Part shown: positions 55,610 to 64,000 of the stretch, in pieces
How the letters are laid out: each line of letters opens with the position of its first letter
Numbering within the stretch: the first letter of the stretch is position 1
Source of the DNA: Pseudorhizobium xiangyangii
GTDB taxonomy: Bacteria; Pseudomonadota; Alphaproteobacteria; Rhizobiales; Rhizobiaceae
NCBI RefSeq assembly: GCF_020531965.1
Contig: NZ_JAJAWH010000005.1
Location: 62,001 to 126,000, forward strand
Reading direction: 5' to 3'
DNA length: 64,000 nt
The notes under the pieces: generated by a model
What the model was told of the DNA's origin: nothing
Seen by the model: the letters and a program-made list of their open reading frames with translations, nothing else
Databases searched by the model: none
Made by a program: the position numbers and the translations under genes

Positions 55610-56971
55610 TCAGTCTTTTGCCTTCTTCGCGGCCTTGAGCGCGAGGGCACGATCCCGGATGATCGTTGCTCTTCCGGGCTTGGTCTCCTGTCTGGCGCGG
55701 CCGAGCGCGAGCGCATCCGCCGGCACGTCCTGAGTGACCACGCTGCCGGAGGCCACGTAGGCGCCATCACCGATCGAGACGGGCGCCACGAGCGACGAGT
55801 TGGAGCCAATGAAGGCATTGGCGCCGATCTGCGTCACATGCTTGTTGATCCCATCATAGTTGCAGGTAATCGTGCCCGCGCCGATGTTGCTGTGGGCGCC
55901 AACGATAGCATCGCCGATATAGGTCAGATGGTTGACCTTGGCTCCCTCGCCGATCTCTGCCTTCTTGACCTCGCAGAAATTGCCGACCTTCGACCCTACG
56001 GCGAGGTTGGCGCCCGGCCGCAGCCGCGCGAAAGGCCCGACGGTGGCGCCGGCGCTGACGTGGGCGCCCTCCAGATGCGAGAAGGCATGGATGACAGCGC
56101 CGCCTTCGACAGTGACGCCGGGACCGAACACAACATTCGGTTCGATCAGGGCATCCTGGCCGATCTGCGTATCATAGGCGAGGAAGACCGTTTCGGGCGC
56201 GATCATGCTGACGCCCGACAGCATGATTTCATGGCGGCGGCGCTCCTGCCAAAGCCGCTCGAGAACAGCCAGTTCCGCGCGGTTGTTGCAACCCGCCAAT
56301 TCGGCTTCCGGCGCGTCCACAGCGACGGCCCGCCCTCCGTCACGACGCACGATCTCCACGAGATCGGTCAGATAGTATTCGCCCTTGACGTTCTTGTTGT
56401 CGATCTTGTCGAGGATCTCCAGCGCCTTGCGGCCGTTGATCGCCATGATGCCGCTGTTGCACCAGGTAACCTTGCGCTCTTCGTCCGTCGCGTCCTTCTC
56501 CTCGCGGATGGCAATCAGTTCACCATTCTCGACAAGCAGCCGCCCATAGCCGGTCGGCGTTCCCGTATGGAAGCCGATGACCACCACATCCGCACCCTTT
56601 GCAAGCTCGGCCCGGGCAGCAGCGAACGATGCGGCGGTGACCAAAGGCGCATCGCCATAGGTCACCAGGATGTCGTCAAACCCTGCGGCAATGGCATCGC
56701 GCGCCGAAAGAACAGCGTGTCCGGTCCCCAGACGTTGGGTTTGAATGAAGCTTCGAACGTTCACCTCGTCCGTGTGTGCGGCCTTCGCCACGGTCTCGGC
56801 ATCTCTACCAAGAACGAGAGCCACGTCGGAAATACCAGCGGAGGCGACAGCCTTCATGACGTGACCGATCATCGGCAGGCCCGCAACAGGATGCAGGACC
56901 TTCGACATGGACGATTTCATGCGCGTGCTGTCTCCAGCGGCCAGTATAACAGCCAGGCAGGTACGATTCAT
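55610..56971 (-). CDS. glmU: Bifunctional GlmU (GlcN-1-P acetyltransferase / UDP-GlcNAc pyrophosphorylase)
   Basis: Two final steps of UDP-GlcNAc synthesis. 453 residues. N-terminal nucleotidyltransferase with [20 protein letters not shown] and VTYGDAPLV. The C-terminal left-handed beta-helix of hexapeptide repeats contains [19 protein letters not shown] and [19 protein letters not shown] with the catalytic His region. Upstream partner of glmS. ATG at 56971. Confidence 0.97.
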   Translation of the reverse strand: MNRTCLAVILAAGDSTRMKSSMSKVLHPVAGLPMIGHVMKAVASAGISDVALVLGRDAETVAKAAHTDEVNVRSFIQTQRLGTGHAVLSARDAIAAGFDDILVTYGDAPLVTAASFAAARAELAKGADVVVIGFHTGTPTGYGRLLVENGELIAIREEKDATDEERKVTWCNSGIMAINGRKALEILDKIDNKNVKGEYYLTDLVEIVRRDGGRAVAVDAPEAELAGCNNRAELAVLERLWQERRRHEIMLSGVSMIAPETVFLAYDTQIGQDALIEPNVVFGPGVTVEGGAVIHAFSHLEGAHVSAGATVGPFARLRPGANLAVGSKVGNFCEVKKAEIGEGAKVNHLTYIGDAIVGAHSNIGAGTITCNYDGINKHVTQIGANAFIGSNSSLVAPVSIGDGAYVASGSVVTQDVPADALALGRARQETKPGRATIIRDRALALKAAKKAKD

Positions 56972-57050
56972 GCGAACTCCCTCAATGCAACCAGCGGCTT
57001 CTTAGCAACAACACGATTTACAGGCGATAAACGGGTTGTTTCCGTCTGCA

Positions 57051-57079
57051 ACAAAAAAGGCGCCCCGAAGGCGCCTTTT
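57051..57079 (-). terminator. Intrinsic terminator after BMP-family binding protein gene
   Basis: On the minus strand the stem AAAAGGCGCC (57055-57064) with GGCGCCTTTT (57070-57079), loop 5 nt, is followed by TTTTTTGTTG. Located 22 bp beyond the binding-protein stop, it separates this operon from glmU. Confidence 0.88.
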
Positions 57080-57100
57080 CCATTGTGATTGCAGTTCGTT

Positions 57101-58174
57101 TTACTGCGGCAGCTTGTCGTCCACGCCGGCGACGTAGAAGTTCATGCCAAGCAGAACGCCATCTTCGGACTTCTCACCCTGGGCAAGCCATTCCGTGCCG
57201 TCCTGCTTCTTCACCGGGCCGGTGAACGGGTGCAGTTCGCCCGACTTGATCTTGGCTTCGGTCTCTTCGGCCATCGCCTTCACATCGTCCGGCATGTTCG
57301 TGTACGGCGCCATGGTCAGGATGCCGTCCTTGAGGCCGTCCCAGATCTGCTCCGACTTCCAGTTGCCGTCGAGCAACGCCTGGGTGCGCTTGATGTAGTA
57401 GGCGCCCCATGTATCGACGATCGCCGTGAGCTGGGTCTTGGGGCCGGCAGCGATCATGTCGGAGGCCTGGCCGAAGGCGAAGATGCCGCGCTCGGCTGCA
57501 ACCTGCATAGGCGCCGTCGTGTCGGTGTGCTGTGTCAGGATGTCGACGCCCTGGTCAACCAGTGCCTTGGCAGCGTCAGCTTCCTTGCCCGGGTCGAACC
57601 ACGTATTGGCCCATACGACCTTCAGCTTGAACTCAGGATTGATCGACTGAGCACCGAGAACGAAGGCGTTGATGCCCATGACCACTTCCGGAATCGGAAA
57701 GGACGCGATGTAGCCCGCGAGACCCTTCTTCGACATCTTGGCTGCAATCTGGCCCTGAATGTACCGACCTTCATAGAAGCGCGCGTTATAGGTCGACACA
57801 TTCTCTGCAGCCTTGAAACCGGTCGCATGTTCGAACTTCACGTCGGGGAACTTCTCGGCGACCTTGATCGTCGCATCCATGAAGCCGAAGGACGTTGTGT
57901 AGATCAATGCACAGCCTGAGCGTGCCATGCGCTCGATAGCGCGCTCTGCATCGGGGCCTTCCGGCACGCTTTCAAGGAACGGCGTCTCGATCTTGTCCCC
58001 AAAGTGGGTCTGCAATTCCTGACGGCCGATGTCGTGCGCCTGCGTCCAGCCACCATCGGTCTTGGAGCCGACATAGATAAAGCAGACCTTGGTTTTATCC
58101 TGGGCCTGCGCGCTGCTGGCAAAGCCACCCATGAGGGCGGCCGAAGCGGCAAGTGCGATGATCAGTTTCTTCAT
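57101..58174 (-). CDS. BMP-family (nucleoside-type) ABC solute-binding protein
   Basis: Periplasmic protein of the Bmp/PnrA family, which binds purine nucleosides. 357 residues, signal peptide MKKLIIALAASAALMGGFAS with cleavage near SAQAQ. Domain features: VCFIYVGSKTDGGWTQAHDIG, IYTTSFGFMDATIKVAEKFPDVKFEHATG, YIASFPIPEVVMGINAFVLGAQ and TDTTAPMQVAAERG. Last gene of a four-gene importer operon read ATPase, permease, permease, binding protein. Confidence 0.94.
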   Translation of the reverse strand: MKKLIIALAASAALMGGFASSAQAQDKTKVCFIYVGSKTDGGWTQAHDIGRQELQTHFGDKIETPFLESVPEGPDAERAIERMARSGCALIYTTSFGFMDATIKVAEKFPDVKFEHATGFKAAENVSTYNARFYEGRYIQGQIAAKMSKKGLAGYIASFPIPEVVMGINAFVLGAQSINPEFKLKVVWANTWFDPGKEADAAKALVDQGVDILTQHTDTTAPMQVAAERGIFAFGQASDMIAAGPKTQLTAIVDTWGAYYIKRTQALLDGNWKSEQIWDGLKDGILTMAPYTNMPDDVKAMAEETEAKIKSGELHPFTGPVKKQDGTEWLAQGEKSEDGVLLGMNFYVAGVDDKLPQ

Positions 58175-58219
58175 GTTTCAACCTCTGTTGGCTCGAAGAC
58201 TGGGATCCGGGGGACCCCG

Positions 58220-59134
58220 TCAACGCTCTGGTACAAATGGCTTTCCGAGCGATGCGGGGGTGTTGATCAGCGTTGTGCGGCGATTATGCGAGATGATGAT
58301 GAGCACGACAATAGTGGCGGCGTAAGGGAGCGCCGACAGGAACTGGGAGGGAATGCCGATCCCCAGCGCCTGCGCATGCAACTGCCCGATCGTCACTGCA
58401 CCGAACAGATAACCGCCGGCAAGGACCCGTATTGGGCGCCAGGAGGCGAAAACGACGAGAGCCAAGGCAATCCAGCCTCGCCCACCCGTCATGTTCTCAA
58501 CCCACTGGGGCGTATAGACGAGCGACAACTGCGCTCCGGCGAGCCCGGCGCAGGCGCCACCGAACATCACCGCCAGATATCGCGTGCGGATGACATTGAT
58601 GCCGAGCGCATGCGCAGAGGCATGATTGTCGCCGATCGCCCGCATCTTGAGACCGGTCCGGCTCCTGAACAGGAACCAGTGGATTCCGACCACCAGCGCG
58701 ATCGAAAGATAGAAGATCAGATCCTGGCGGAACAGCAAGGAACCGACAAACGGGATATCGGACAGAAGCGGAATTGCTATCGGCTGCAGCTTGATGCCGG
58801 GCTGACCGACGAAGCTCTCGCCGATCTGACCCGACAGCCCCAATCCCAGAATGGTCAGCGCCAGGCCTGTCGCGACCTGGTTCGCAACGAGCGTCAGTGT
58901 CAAGAAGCCGAAGAGCAGCGAGAAGACAGCACCAGCAACGATGCCGGCAACGACGCCGAGATAGGGTGATCCGGTCGCCTGTGTGGCGGCGAACGCAATG
59001 ACCGCCCCCATGATCATCATGCCCTCGACCCCGAGATTGAGAACGCCCGAGCGTTCCGTCACCAGTTCCCCGAGGGAGGCGATGACAAGCGGGGTCGCCG
59101 CGGTGATAACCGTCAGCAAAATGGCCTCAAGCAT
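58220..59134 (-). CDS. ABC transporter permease (BMP/nucleoside system, subunit 2)
   Basis: BPD_transp_2 family membrane subunit, 304 residues. ATG 59134 has GGGAGG 5 nt upstream; a GTG at 59140 is the alternative. LVTERSGVLNLGVEGMMIMGAVIAF is the signature of the YufQ/NupQ-like permease. GLALTILGLGLSG and MRAIGDNHASAHALGINVIRTR are further conserved segments. Overlaps the upstream permease by 8 bp. Confidence 0.93.
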   Translation of the reverse strand: MLEAILLTVITAATPLVIASLGELVTERSGVLNLGVEGMMIMGAVIAFAATQATGSPYLGVVAGIVAGAVFSLLFGFLTLTLVANQVATGLALTILGLGLSGQIGESFVGQPGIKLQPIAIPLLSDIPFVGSLLFRQDLIFYLSIALVVGIHWFLFRSRTGLKMRAIGDNHASAHALGINVIRTRYLAVMFGGACAGLAGAQLSLVYTPQWVENMTGGRGWIALALVVFASWRPIRVLAGGYLFGAVTIGQLHAQALGIGIPSQFLSALPYAATIVVLIIISHNRRTTLINTPASLGKPFVPER

Positions 59135-60212
59135 GCGCACCTCCCGCCGTCTGGTTACGAACCAGCCGGATCCGGTAATGGATCAGCGTGTCGCAGGAGA
59201 GCACGAAGAACAGCAACAGGCCCTGGAAAACCCGGCTGACCTTGTCGGAAATGCCGATCGAAAGCTGCGCCGCCTCTCCGCCCAGATAGGTCAGCGCCAG
59301 CACGAAGCCCGAGGCGATGATGCCGAGAGGGTTAAGGCGGCCAAGGAAGGCGACGATGATCGCGGTAAATCCGTAGCCAGGGGAAATCGCCGGCTGAAGG
59401 TGGCCGATGGAACCCGACACTTCGGATATCCCGGCCAATCCCGCGAAAGCGCCTGACAGCAGCATGGAGAACCAAACCATCCGACGCGCCGAAAAGCCGG
59501 CAAAACGCCCTGCCCTCTCCGATTGGCCGAGCACAGAGACCTGAAAGCCCTTCATCATGAAGCGCATCATGAACCAGATTACCACTGCGGCGACCAGTGC
59601 AAAGACGATGGCCAGATGCGCCCGTCCGGAATCCAGGATTTCAGGCAGAACCGCTTCGGGCACAAACGCCTTGGTCTGCGGAAAATTGTAACCCTGCGGG
59701 TCACGCCAGGGGCCGCGCGTCAGCCAGTCGAGGTAGAGTTGCGCGATGTAGACCAGCATCAGGCTGGTAAGGATCTCGTTGGTATTGAAGCGGGTTTTCA
59801 GCAGTGCCGGGATACCCGCATAGAGGCCGCCGCCGATCATGCCCATGATCAGCATCAGTGGCAGGATCATCGGCGAGTGCCACTCGGGATAAAGCACCGG
59901 CAGGATCGAACCCGTGATCGCGCCGATCGTGAATTGTCCCTCGGCGCCGATATTCCAGTTGTTCGAGCGGAAGCAGACGGACAGGCCGACTGCGATCAGG
60001 ATCAACGGCGCCGCCTTGATCGCCAGCTCATGCAGCGACCAGACCTCGAGCAAGGGCTCGACGAAGAAGCTGTAGAGCGCATCGAGCGGATCCTTGCCGA
60101 GCATCCAGAACATGATGCCGCCGAAGAACAGCGTCAGGACCAGAGCGAGCAAGGGAGAAAGCATGGAAAACAGAGTGGAAACCTGTGCCCGCTTCTGAAG
60201 CTCAATTCGCAT
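59127..60212 (-). CDS. ABC transporter permease (BMP/nucleoside system, subunit 1)
   Basis: BPD_transp_2 family, 361 residues, YufP/NupP-like. LIAVGLSVCFRSNNWNIGAEGQFTIGAI is the hallmark; NTNEILTSLMLVYIAQLYLDWLTRGPWRDP and GQSERAGRFAGFSARRMVW follow. Overlaps the ATPase gene by 11 bp and the next permease by 8 bp. Confidence 0.94.
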   Translation of the reverse strand: MRIELQKRAQVSTLFSMLSPLLALVLTLFFGGIMFWMLGKDPLDALYSFFVEPLLEVWSLHELAIKAAPLILIAVGLSVCFRSNNWNIGAEGQFTIGAITGSILPVLYPEWHSPMILPLMLIMGMIGGGLYAGIPALLKTRFNTNEILTSLMLVYIAQLYLDWLTRGPWRDPQGYNFPQTKAFVPEAVLPEILDSGRAHLAIVFALVAAVVIWFMMRFMMKGFQVSVLGQSERAGRFAGFSARRMVWFSMLLSGAFAGLAGISEVSGSIGHLQPAISPGYGFTAIIVAFLGRLNPLGIIASGFVLALTYLGGEAAQLSIGISDKVSRVFQGLLLFFVLSCDTLIHYRIRLVRNQTAGGAHA

Positions 60213-61773
60213 GGCTCGCCTCCGCCTGCGTGGAATCGTGGATGCCGCCCATCAACAGGCCGATCCGTTCACGACTCAACTGGCCCGCGGGGTAGGACGC
60301 GGAAAGCCTGCCCTCCGAAATCACCGCGATATTGGTCGCGACCTCGAATATCTCATCCAGGTCCTGGCTGATCACCACGACCGCCGAACCGGCCCGCGCC
60401 AGATCGACGAGAGCCTGGCGGATACGGCTTGCCGCCCCCGCATCGACGCCCCAGGTGGGCTGATTGACCACCAGCACGGAAGGTTGTCGGTCGAGTTCGC
60501 GGCCAACGATGAATTTCTGAAGATTGCCACCGGAAAGCGACCCGGCAACCGGATCCTCGCCGCTCTTGCGGACATCCATATTGCGACAGATCCGTTGGGT
60601 GGCCGTATTGACCGCTGCATGGCGAATGACCGCCAGCGAGCCCGCTGCAAGAAAGGACCGGCGGTCGGACTGACTGCGGGCGAGCAGCAGATTGTCGGAA
60701 AGCGGCATTCCGGAGACCGCCGCGTGCCCATGACGCTCTTCCGGCACGAAGCCCGCTCCAAGCAGGCGCCGTCCGTTGATCCCCACACGGCCGACCCCCT
60801 TGCCACGGATACGGATTGCCTCGTTGTTGGACACGGGATACTCGCCCGAAAGGGCGTCGAACAACTCCCCCTGTCCGTTTCCGGCAACGCCGGCCACGGC
60901 CAGCACCTCGCCTGCGCGAACCTTCAGGTTGACGTCCTTGAGAGAAACGGCGAACGGCGTCCGTGCACCGACGGCCAGATCGGAAACCTCAATCTGGATA
61001 TCGCCCAGCGTGGCATCGTCATCCCGGTCAACGCCGGCGACATCGGAACCGACCATCATGCGCGCCAGAGAGGCTGGTGTTTCCAGCTTTGGGTCACAGG
61101 TGCCCGTGACCTTTCCATGACGAAGGACGGTTGCCCGATCGCAGATCCGCTGGACCTCCTCCAGCCTGTGGCTGATGTAAAGGACTGATCGCCCTTCCGC
61201 CTTGAGCTGGAACAGCGTGTCGAACAGCTTGTCCGCCTCCTGCGGCGTCAGGACGGAGGTCGGCTCGTCAAGAATGATGAGCTTCGGGTTCTGCAGGAGC
61301 GCCCGCACGATCTCGATGCGCTGTCGTTCCCCGACCGAAAGGTCGGCGACATGCGCCTTGGGATCGAGAGGCAGTCCGTAGGACTTCGACAGTCGAGCCG
61401 CCTCGTCGGATATCTTCGCAAGCGATATTTTCGGATCGAGGGAAAGCGCGATGTTTTCAGCAACCGTCAGTGCCTCGAACAGCGAGAAATGCTGGAAGAC
61501 CATGCCGATGCCAAGTCGGCGCGCCTCGCTTGGTGACCGGATCGTCACGGGCTGCCCGTTCCAGACAATCTCGCCCTCTGTCGGATCGAGAATGCCGAAC
61601 AGCATTTTCACCAGCGTTGATTTGCCCGCACCGTTTTCGCCGAGCAGCGCGTGGATTTCGCCTGGGCCAATATCGAGATCAATCCCGGCGCAGGCAGCGA
61701 AGCTGCCGAAATGCTTGGTCAGCTTTCGGACCGACAAAAGCGGAATGCCGGCCGATCCCTCCGATAAAGTCAC
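60202..61773 (-). CDS. Double ABC ATPase (BMP/nucleoside system)
   Basis: Tandem nucleotide-binding protein of the sugar/nucleoside (YufO/NupO, Mgl-like) class, 523 residues from GTG 61773, which has AAGGGGG 4 nt upstream; a GTG at 61800 is less likely. Domain 1: Walker A GENGAGKST, signature LSVGERQRI, Walker B LIILDEPTSVL. Domain 2: a degenerate Walker A (GVAGNGQGE), signature LSGGNLQKFI, and NQPTWGVDAGA, all normal for this class. First gene of the operon. Confidence 0.94.
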   Translation of the reverse strand: MTLSEGSAGIPLLSVRKLTKHFGSFAACAGIDLDIGPGEIHALLGENGAGKSTLVKMLFGILDPTEGEIVWNGQPVTIRSPSEARRLGIGMVFQHFSLFEALTVAENIALSLDPKISLAKISDEAARLSKSYGLPLDPKAHVADLSVGERQRIEIVRALLQNPKLIILDEPTSVLTPQEADKLFDTLFQLKAEGRSVLYISHRLEEVQRICDRATVLRHGKVTGTCDPKLETPASLARMMVGSDVAGVDRDDDATLGDIQIEVSDLAVGARTPFAVSLKDVNLKVRAGEVLAVAGVAGNGQGELFDALSGEYPVSNNEAIRIRGKGVGRVGINGRRLLGAGFVPEERHGHAAVSGMPLSDNLLLARSQSDRRSFLAAGSLAVIRHAAVNTATQRICRNMDVRKSGEDPVAGSLSGGNLQKFIVGRELDRQPSVLVVNQPTWGVDAGAASRIRQALVDLARAGSAVVVISQDLDEIFEVATNIAVISEGRLSASYPAGQLSRERIGLLMGGIHDSTQAEASHAN

Positions 61774-61928
61774 GGAACCCCCTTGTTCACGCCGTGTCAC
61801 CTTCTTCGAGGCTTATGGAAAGCACGGGCATCATGCTTTGCGCGGAAGCCCCGGAGGGCTTCATCTCGTAGCTTATTGATAGCGGATTTGTTGCCCCGCA
61901 CAACAACAAACATAGGCTTTCCAACAGG

Positions 61929-62684
61929 TCAGTCCCGCGCACCAAGTTTCGGAAACAGCTGGAGGATCGCGCCGATGAAGTAGAGGTAGAGGCCGGAGGC
62001 GACGACACCGTACACCAGCCAGTCCGGCGAATTGAAGTGAAGCAGAAGCGAATAGCCGCTAAGCGCGCACCAGAGCAGGAAAATCCCGAGATTGAGGGTG
62101 CGAAGACGCTTCACGCGCACGGGATGGAGGAAATTGATCGGCAGGAAGGTGAATACGACCGAAATCGACACGACGATCAGTGCCGTCGTCGCGCTGGCCT
62201 GGATCACGAAGAGCGTAAACACCACCATGTTCCAGACGACCGGAAAACCGGAGAAGAAGTACTCGTCGGTCTTCATCCCCGTATCCGCGTAGTAGATCGC
62301 GCTGGAGACAACGATCATGCCGGCGGCGACGAAGGACCAGGGCTCGCCGATCATGCCGCTCTGGTAGAGCGCAAAGGCCGGCAGCAGGACGTAGGTCACG
62401 TAGTCGATGATATTGTCCAGCGTATCGCCGGACCAGTTCGGAAGCACTTCCCGGACCTGCACCTTGCGGGCGATCGGCCCGTCGATGCCGTCGACGAAGA
62501 GGGCCAGTCCGAGCCACCAGAACATGTCGACGAAGCGGCTTTCAGCGGCTGCCACGACACCAAGGAATGCAAGGAAGGAACCTGACGCCGTCAGAAGATG
62601 GACGGAGAAGGCACGAATTTCCGCATACGGCACTTTCCGATAGTTGAAGACTCGTCTGATCACGCCGCCCGTCCCGTCCTTCAT
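61929..62684 (-). CDS. pcs: Phosphatidylcholine synthase
   Basis: Condenses CDP-diacylglycerol with choline to phosphatidylcholine in one step, a pathway typical of rhizobia and relatives. 251 residues, about eight membrane helices. CDP-alcohol phosphotransferase motif with D65, D68-G-P-I-A-R73, G86, D90 and D94; the 12-residue gap before the Gly, longer than in other family members, is characteristic of Pcs. Monocistronic as far as can be seen. A 7-bp hairpin (GAAGCCC/GGGCTTC, 61845-61862) lies beyond its stop. Confidence 0.96.
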   Translation of the reverse strand: MKDGTGGVIRRVFNYRKVPYAEIRAFSVHLLTASGSFLAFLGVVAAAESRFVDMFWWLGLALFVDGIDGPIARKVQVREVLPNWSGDTLDNIIDYVTYVLLPAFALYQSGMIGEPWSFVAAGMIVVSSAIYYADTGMKTDEYFFSGFPVVWNMVVFTLFVIQASATTALIVVSISVVFTFLPINFLHPVRVKRLRTLNLGIFLLWCALSGYSLLLHFNSPDWLVYGVVASGLYLYFIGAILQLFPKLGARD

Positions 62685-62845
62685 ACGATCGACCTATGCT
62701 GCCAAACCGGCATTATTGCAACCGCCTTCACCACCGCAGCAGATCCTGTTCCACACGATTTGCCAGTTGCGCCCTCAAGTCCCATGGATAAGAGCGCGGG
62801 AAGGCTCTACATAGCGCAGATCGGTTTGCCGACGAGGATGCGGAC

Positions 62846-64000
62846 ATGCAGGACTATGAAATTGCGGTGGTAGGTGGCGGCCTTGCCGGCTCGGTGGCGG
62901 CATTTGCCTTGGCGCGAGGCGGACGCAAGGTCGCGTTGATCGCTCCGGATGCGGCACCTGTGGACGAGCGCACCACGGCGCTTATGGACCAGTCGATCCG
63001 TTTCATGGAGCGGCTGGGCCTGTGGGACAGGATTTCCCCGAGCGCCGCGCCGCTTTCCGTCATGCAGATCATCGACGGCACGGATCGGCTGCTGCGCGCA
63101 CCGACCGCCCAGTTCAAGTCGGTCGATGTCGGCCTCCAAGCCTTCGGCTACAACATCCCGAACCGCGTTCTGCTCGAAACGCTGCAGAGCGCCGTTGCCG
63201 ACGAAGCCAACATCACGCGCCTCACCGGCGCGGTCGAGGCCGTCGCATTCTCTGATGAACAGGTTCTGCTCACGCTTGCCGATGGCACAACGGTCTCCAC
63301 GGCCTTCGTCATCGGCGCCGACGGGCGGAACTCAAAGGTGAGGGAAAGCGCCGGCGTCAACACGCGCCGCTGGTCCTATCCACAGTCCGCGGTCGTCCTC
63401 AATTTCGGCCACACCCTGCCGCACGACAATGTCTCCACCGAGTTCCACACGCCGAGCGGCCCCTTCACACAGGTGCCTCTGCCCGGCCGGCGCTCCAGCC
63501 TTGTCTGGGTCGTCAAGCCTGAAGAGGCGACGCACCTGCTTGCGCTTTCCCTGGACGAGCTTTCGCGCGAGGTGGAAACCCGGATGCAATCCATGCTCGG
63601 CAAGGCCAGCGTCGAGCCTGGGCCGCAGGCCTGGCCGCTCTCGAGCCTGATGGCGGACCGATTCGGCAAGGGCCGCATGGCCCTCGTCGGCGAGGCCGCC
63701 CACGCATTTCCGCCGATCGGCGCACAGGGGCTCAACCTCTCGCTGCGCGATGTCATTGCATTGTCGGAGCTTCTGTCGACGGTCTCCGACCGCCCCATTC
63801 CATCGGATGCCGGCGATCGCTTCAACCGCCGCCGCCGGGCGGATATCATGAGCCGCACCTTTGGTGTCGATCTTCTCAACCGATCGCTATTGTCGGACTT
63901 CCTGCCGGTGCAGATGCTGCGCGCTGGGGGGCTGCATCTCCTGTCCTCGGCACCGCCACTGCGCAACCTTGTGATGCGGGAAGGCGTAGAGCCCGGACGC
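62846..64000 (+). CDS. UbiH/Coq6-family FAD-dependent hydroxylase, 3' end outside window
   Basis: Flavin monooxygenase of ubiquinone biosynthesis, or a related aromatic-ring hydroxylase; 385 codons visible, still open at the window end. ATG 62846 with GAGG about 9 nt upstream. N-terminal FAD motif IAVVGGGLAGSVAAFALA, middle IGADGRNSKVRE (the DG motif), and FAD-binding motif LVGEAAHAFPPIGAQGLNLSLRD near residue 280. The expected His-Asp variant GDAAH is GEAAH here. Divergent from pcs. The exact ring position modified cannot be told. Confidence 0.92.
   Translation, partial: MQDYEIAVVGGGLAGSVAAFALARGGRKVALIAPDAAPVDERTTALMDQSIRFMERLGLWDRISPSAAPLSVMQIIDGTDRLLRAPTAQFKSVDVGLQAFGYNIPNRVLLETLQSAVADEANITRLTGAVEAVAFSDEQVLLTLADGTTVSTAFVIGADGRNSKVRESAGVNTRRWSYPQSAVVLNFGHTLPHDNVSTEFHTPSGPFTQVPLPGRRSSLVWVVKPEEATHLLALSLDELSREVETRMQSMLGKASVEPGPQAWPLSSLMADRFGKGRMALVGEAAHAFPPIGAQGLNLSLRDVIALSELLSTVSDRPIPSDAGDRFNRRRRADIMSRTFGVDLLNRSLLSDFLPVQMLRAGGLHLLSSAPPLRNLVMREGVEPGR

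Overview
This window reads as chromosomal DNA of a member of the Rhizobiaceae (Hyphomicrobiales, Alphaproteobacteria). The sequence is GC-rich. Lineage markers are a bacterial phosphatidylcholine synthase (Pcs), an IalB-family protein, the folA-hflK-hflC-degP order, the sdhE-mfd/recG arrangement, a direct-repeat (GTTC-N7-GTTC) LexA box between ssb and uvrA, and a sigma-54 promoter in front of glnB-glnA. The genus cannot be fixed from the sequence alone. No integrase, transposase, CRISPR array, rRNA or complete tRNA gene was seen.

Layout. 1-8.6 kb: a 5'-truncated HerA-like ATPase, miaA, serB, an acetyltransferase, and the periplasmic/membrane quality-control genes degP, hflC and hflK, then folA. 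8.6-10.5 kb: a poorly coding stretch, then rnk and a lipoprotein L,D-transpeptidase preceded by a tiny leader frame. 10.8-22.2 kb: an accessory catabolic block with a DUF1537 sugar-acid kinase, a FadR-type regulator, an Fe-type alcohol dehydrogenase, PdxA2, a cytosolic sialidase-like protein, a complete oligopeptide-type ABC importer and a DapA/NanA-family aldolase. 22.2-28.5 kb: recX, a DUF4864 protein, tgt, queA, a small YdcZ-like transporter, two peptidyl-prolyl isomerases, coaD, a tRNA-like fragment and two small membrane-protein frames of 59 and 44 codons. 28.5-38.5 kb: gyrA, marC, ssb, uvrA, a DUF72 protein and the NAD(P)HX repair enzyme. 38.6-46.4 kb: glnB-glnA, two EamA-type transporters, hspQ, an IalB-family protein, an orphan YejA-like solute-binding protein and a FrnE-like oxidoreductase. 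46.4-57 kb: mfd-sdhE, recG, a DUF502 protein, an acetyltransferase, glmS and glmU. 57-64 kb: a BMP-type nucleoside ABC importer, pcs and the start of a UbiH-family hydroxylase.

How the genes work together. Most of the window is housekeeping: DNA repair (ssb, uvrA, mfd, recG, recX), tRNA modification (miaA, tgt, queA), nitrogen control (glnB, glnA) and amino-sugar supply (glmU, glmS). The 10.8-22.2 kb block is the part most likely to hold new biology. Its enzymes suggest import of a glycosidic or acidic sugar compound, intracellular hydrolysis, aldol cleavage to pyruvate, and conversion of a four-carbon acid by kinase and PdxA2 to dihydroxyacetone phosphate. The substrate is unknown and the pathway is inference. 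Candidate regulatory sites are a perfect CCTTG-N5-CAAGG inverted repeat upstream of the kinase and related TTGACAA elements in the divergent promoter region between the sialidase-like gene and the importer.
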